The notes beneath the pieces are model-generated. The model was given only the letters and a program-made list of their open reading frames with translations, was not told the origin of the DNA and searched no databases. Shown here piece after piece: positions 6,979 to 7,003 of a stretch of 7,003 nucleotides of DNA (position 1 is its first letter; every line of letters starts with the position of its first letter). A program made the translations under genes and the position numbers. The DNA is from an uncultured Gilliamella sp. (GTDB lineage Bacteria; Pseudomonadota; Gammaproteobacteria; Enterobacterales; Enterobacteriaceae): contig CALYQY010000104.1 of the NCBI GenBank assembly GCA_945291235.1, positions 1-7,003 on the forward strand. The letters are read 5' to 3'.

Positions 6979-7003
6979 CATATTAAAAACAAATTAACCT
7001 TAT

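Larger units (their letters stand above)
6431..7003. other. AT-rich region with no firmly identified gene
   Basis: About 570 nt upstream of cas8e contain no long open frame on either strand and no detectable piece of cas3. What can be pointed to is the palindrome at 6452-6482, the 52-codon minus-strand ORF at 6511-6669, the promoter/small ORF set at 6699-6845 and the hairpin at 6957-6974. Composition is distinctly more AT-rich than the cas genes. It may be an intergenic regulatory region, or what remains after gene loss or insertion beside the cas operon. Confidence 0.6.

Noticed and set aside
6888..6986. Plus-strand 32-codon hydrophobic ORF
   Set aside because: There is no Shine-Dalgarno before the ATG, and the frame runs through the terminator-like hairpin.

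Overview
The window is a type I-E (E. coli-type) CRISPR-Cas locus from an AT-rich gammaproteobacterium. The Cas proteins resemble recalled E. coli K-12 proteins closely (Cas2 and Cas1 are near-identical over long blocks), but base composition is much lower in GC. A low-GC relative of Enterobacterales, Pasteurellales or Orbales (for example a Gilliamella-like gut symbiont) would fit. That placement is inference; no taxonomic marker is present.

Layout, left to right. 1-95: no recognisable feature. 96-430: a CRISPR array of six 29-nt repeats and five spacers, transcribed leftward (minus strand). 431-514: the leader with a candidate crRNA promoter. 515-6430: seven minus-strand cas genes in one tight cluster, in transcription order cas8e (casA/cse1), cas11 (casB/cse2), cas7e (casC), cas5e (casD), cas6e (casE), cas1, cas2. 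Intergenic gaps are 0 to 25 nt and each gene has a clear Shine-Dalgarno sequence, often overlapping the previous stop, so this reads as one operon. 6431-7003: about 570 nt of AT-rich sequence with no firmly identified gene. It holds a palindrome just upstream of cas8e, a plausible 52-codon minus-strand small ORF, and a plus-strand promoter / 28-codon ORF / terminator-like set.

How it works together. Cas8e, Cas11, Cas7e, Cas5e and Cas6e form Cascade. Cas6e cuts the repeat RNA at the base of the CCCTGT/ACAGGG hairpin to leave the 8-nt handle ATAAACCG, and Cascade uses the crRNA to find targets. Cas1 and Cas2 would insert new spacers at the leader end. The nuclease-helicase Cas3, which sits upstream of cas8e in E. 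coli, is not in the window.

The most notable observation is that cas1 carries an in-frame TAA at codon 224 (1057-1059). The remaining 81 codons continue uninterrupted in the same frame to a normal terminus. A single A-to-T change explains it. All Cascade genes, cas2, the leader and the repeats look intact, so the locus may retain (or have recently retained) interference while being unable to acquire spacers. A sequencing error at one base is the main alternative. Other points of interest: one repeat has a variant last base (the PAM-derived position), a palindrome encloses a -10-like hexamer upstream of cas8e, and small uncharacterised ORFs occupy the place where cas3 usually lies.
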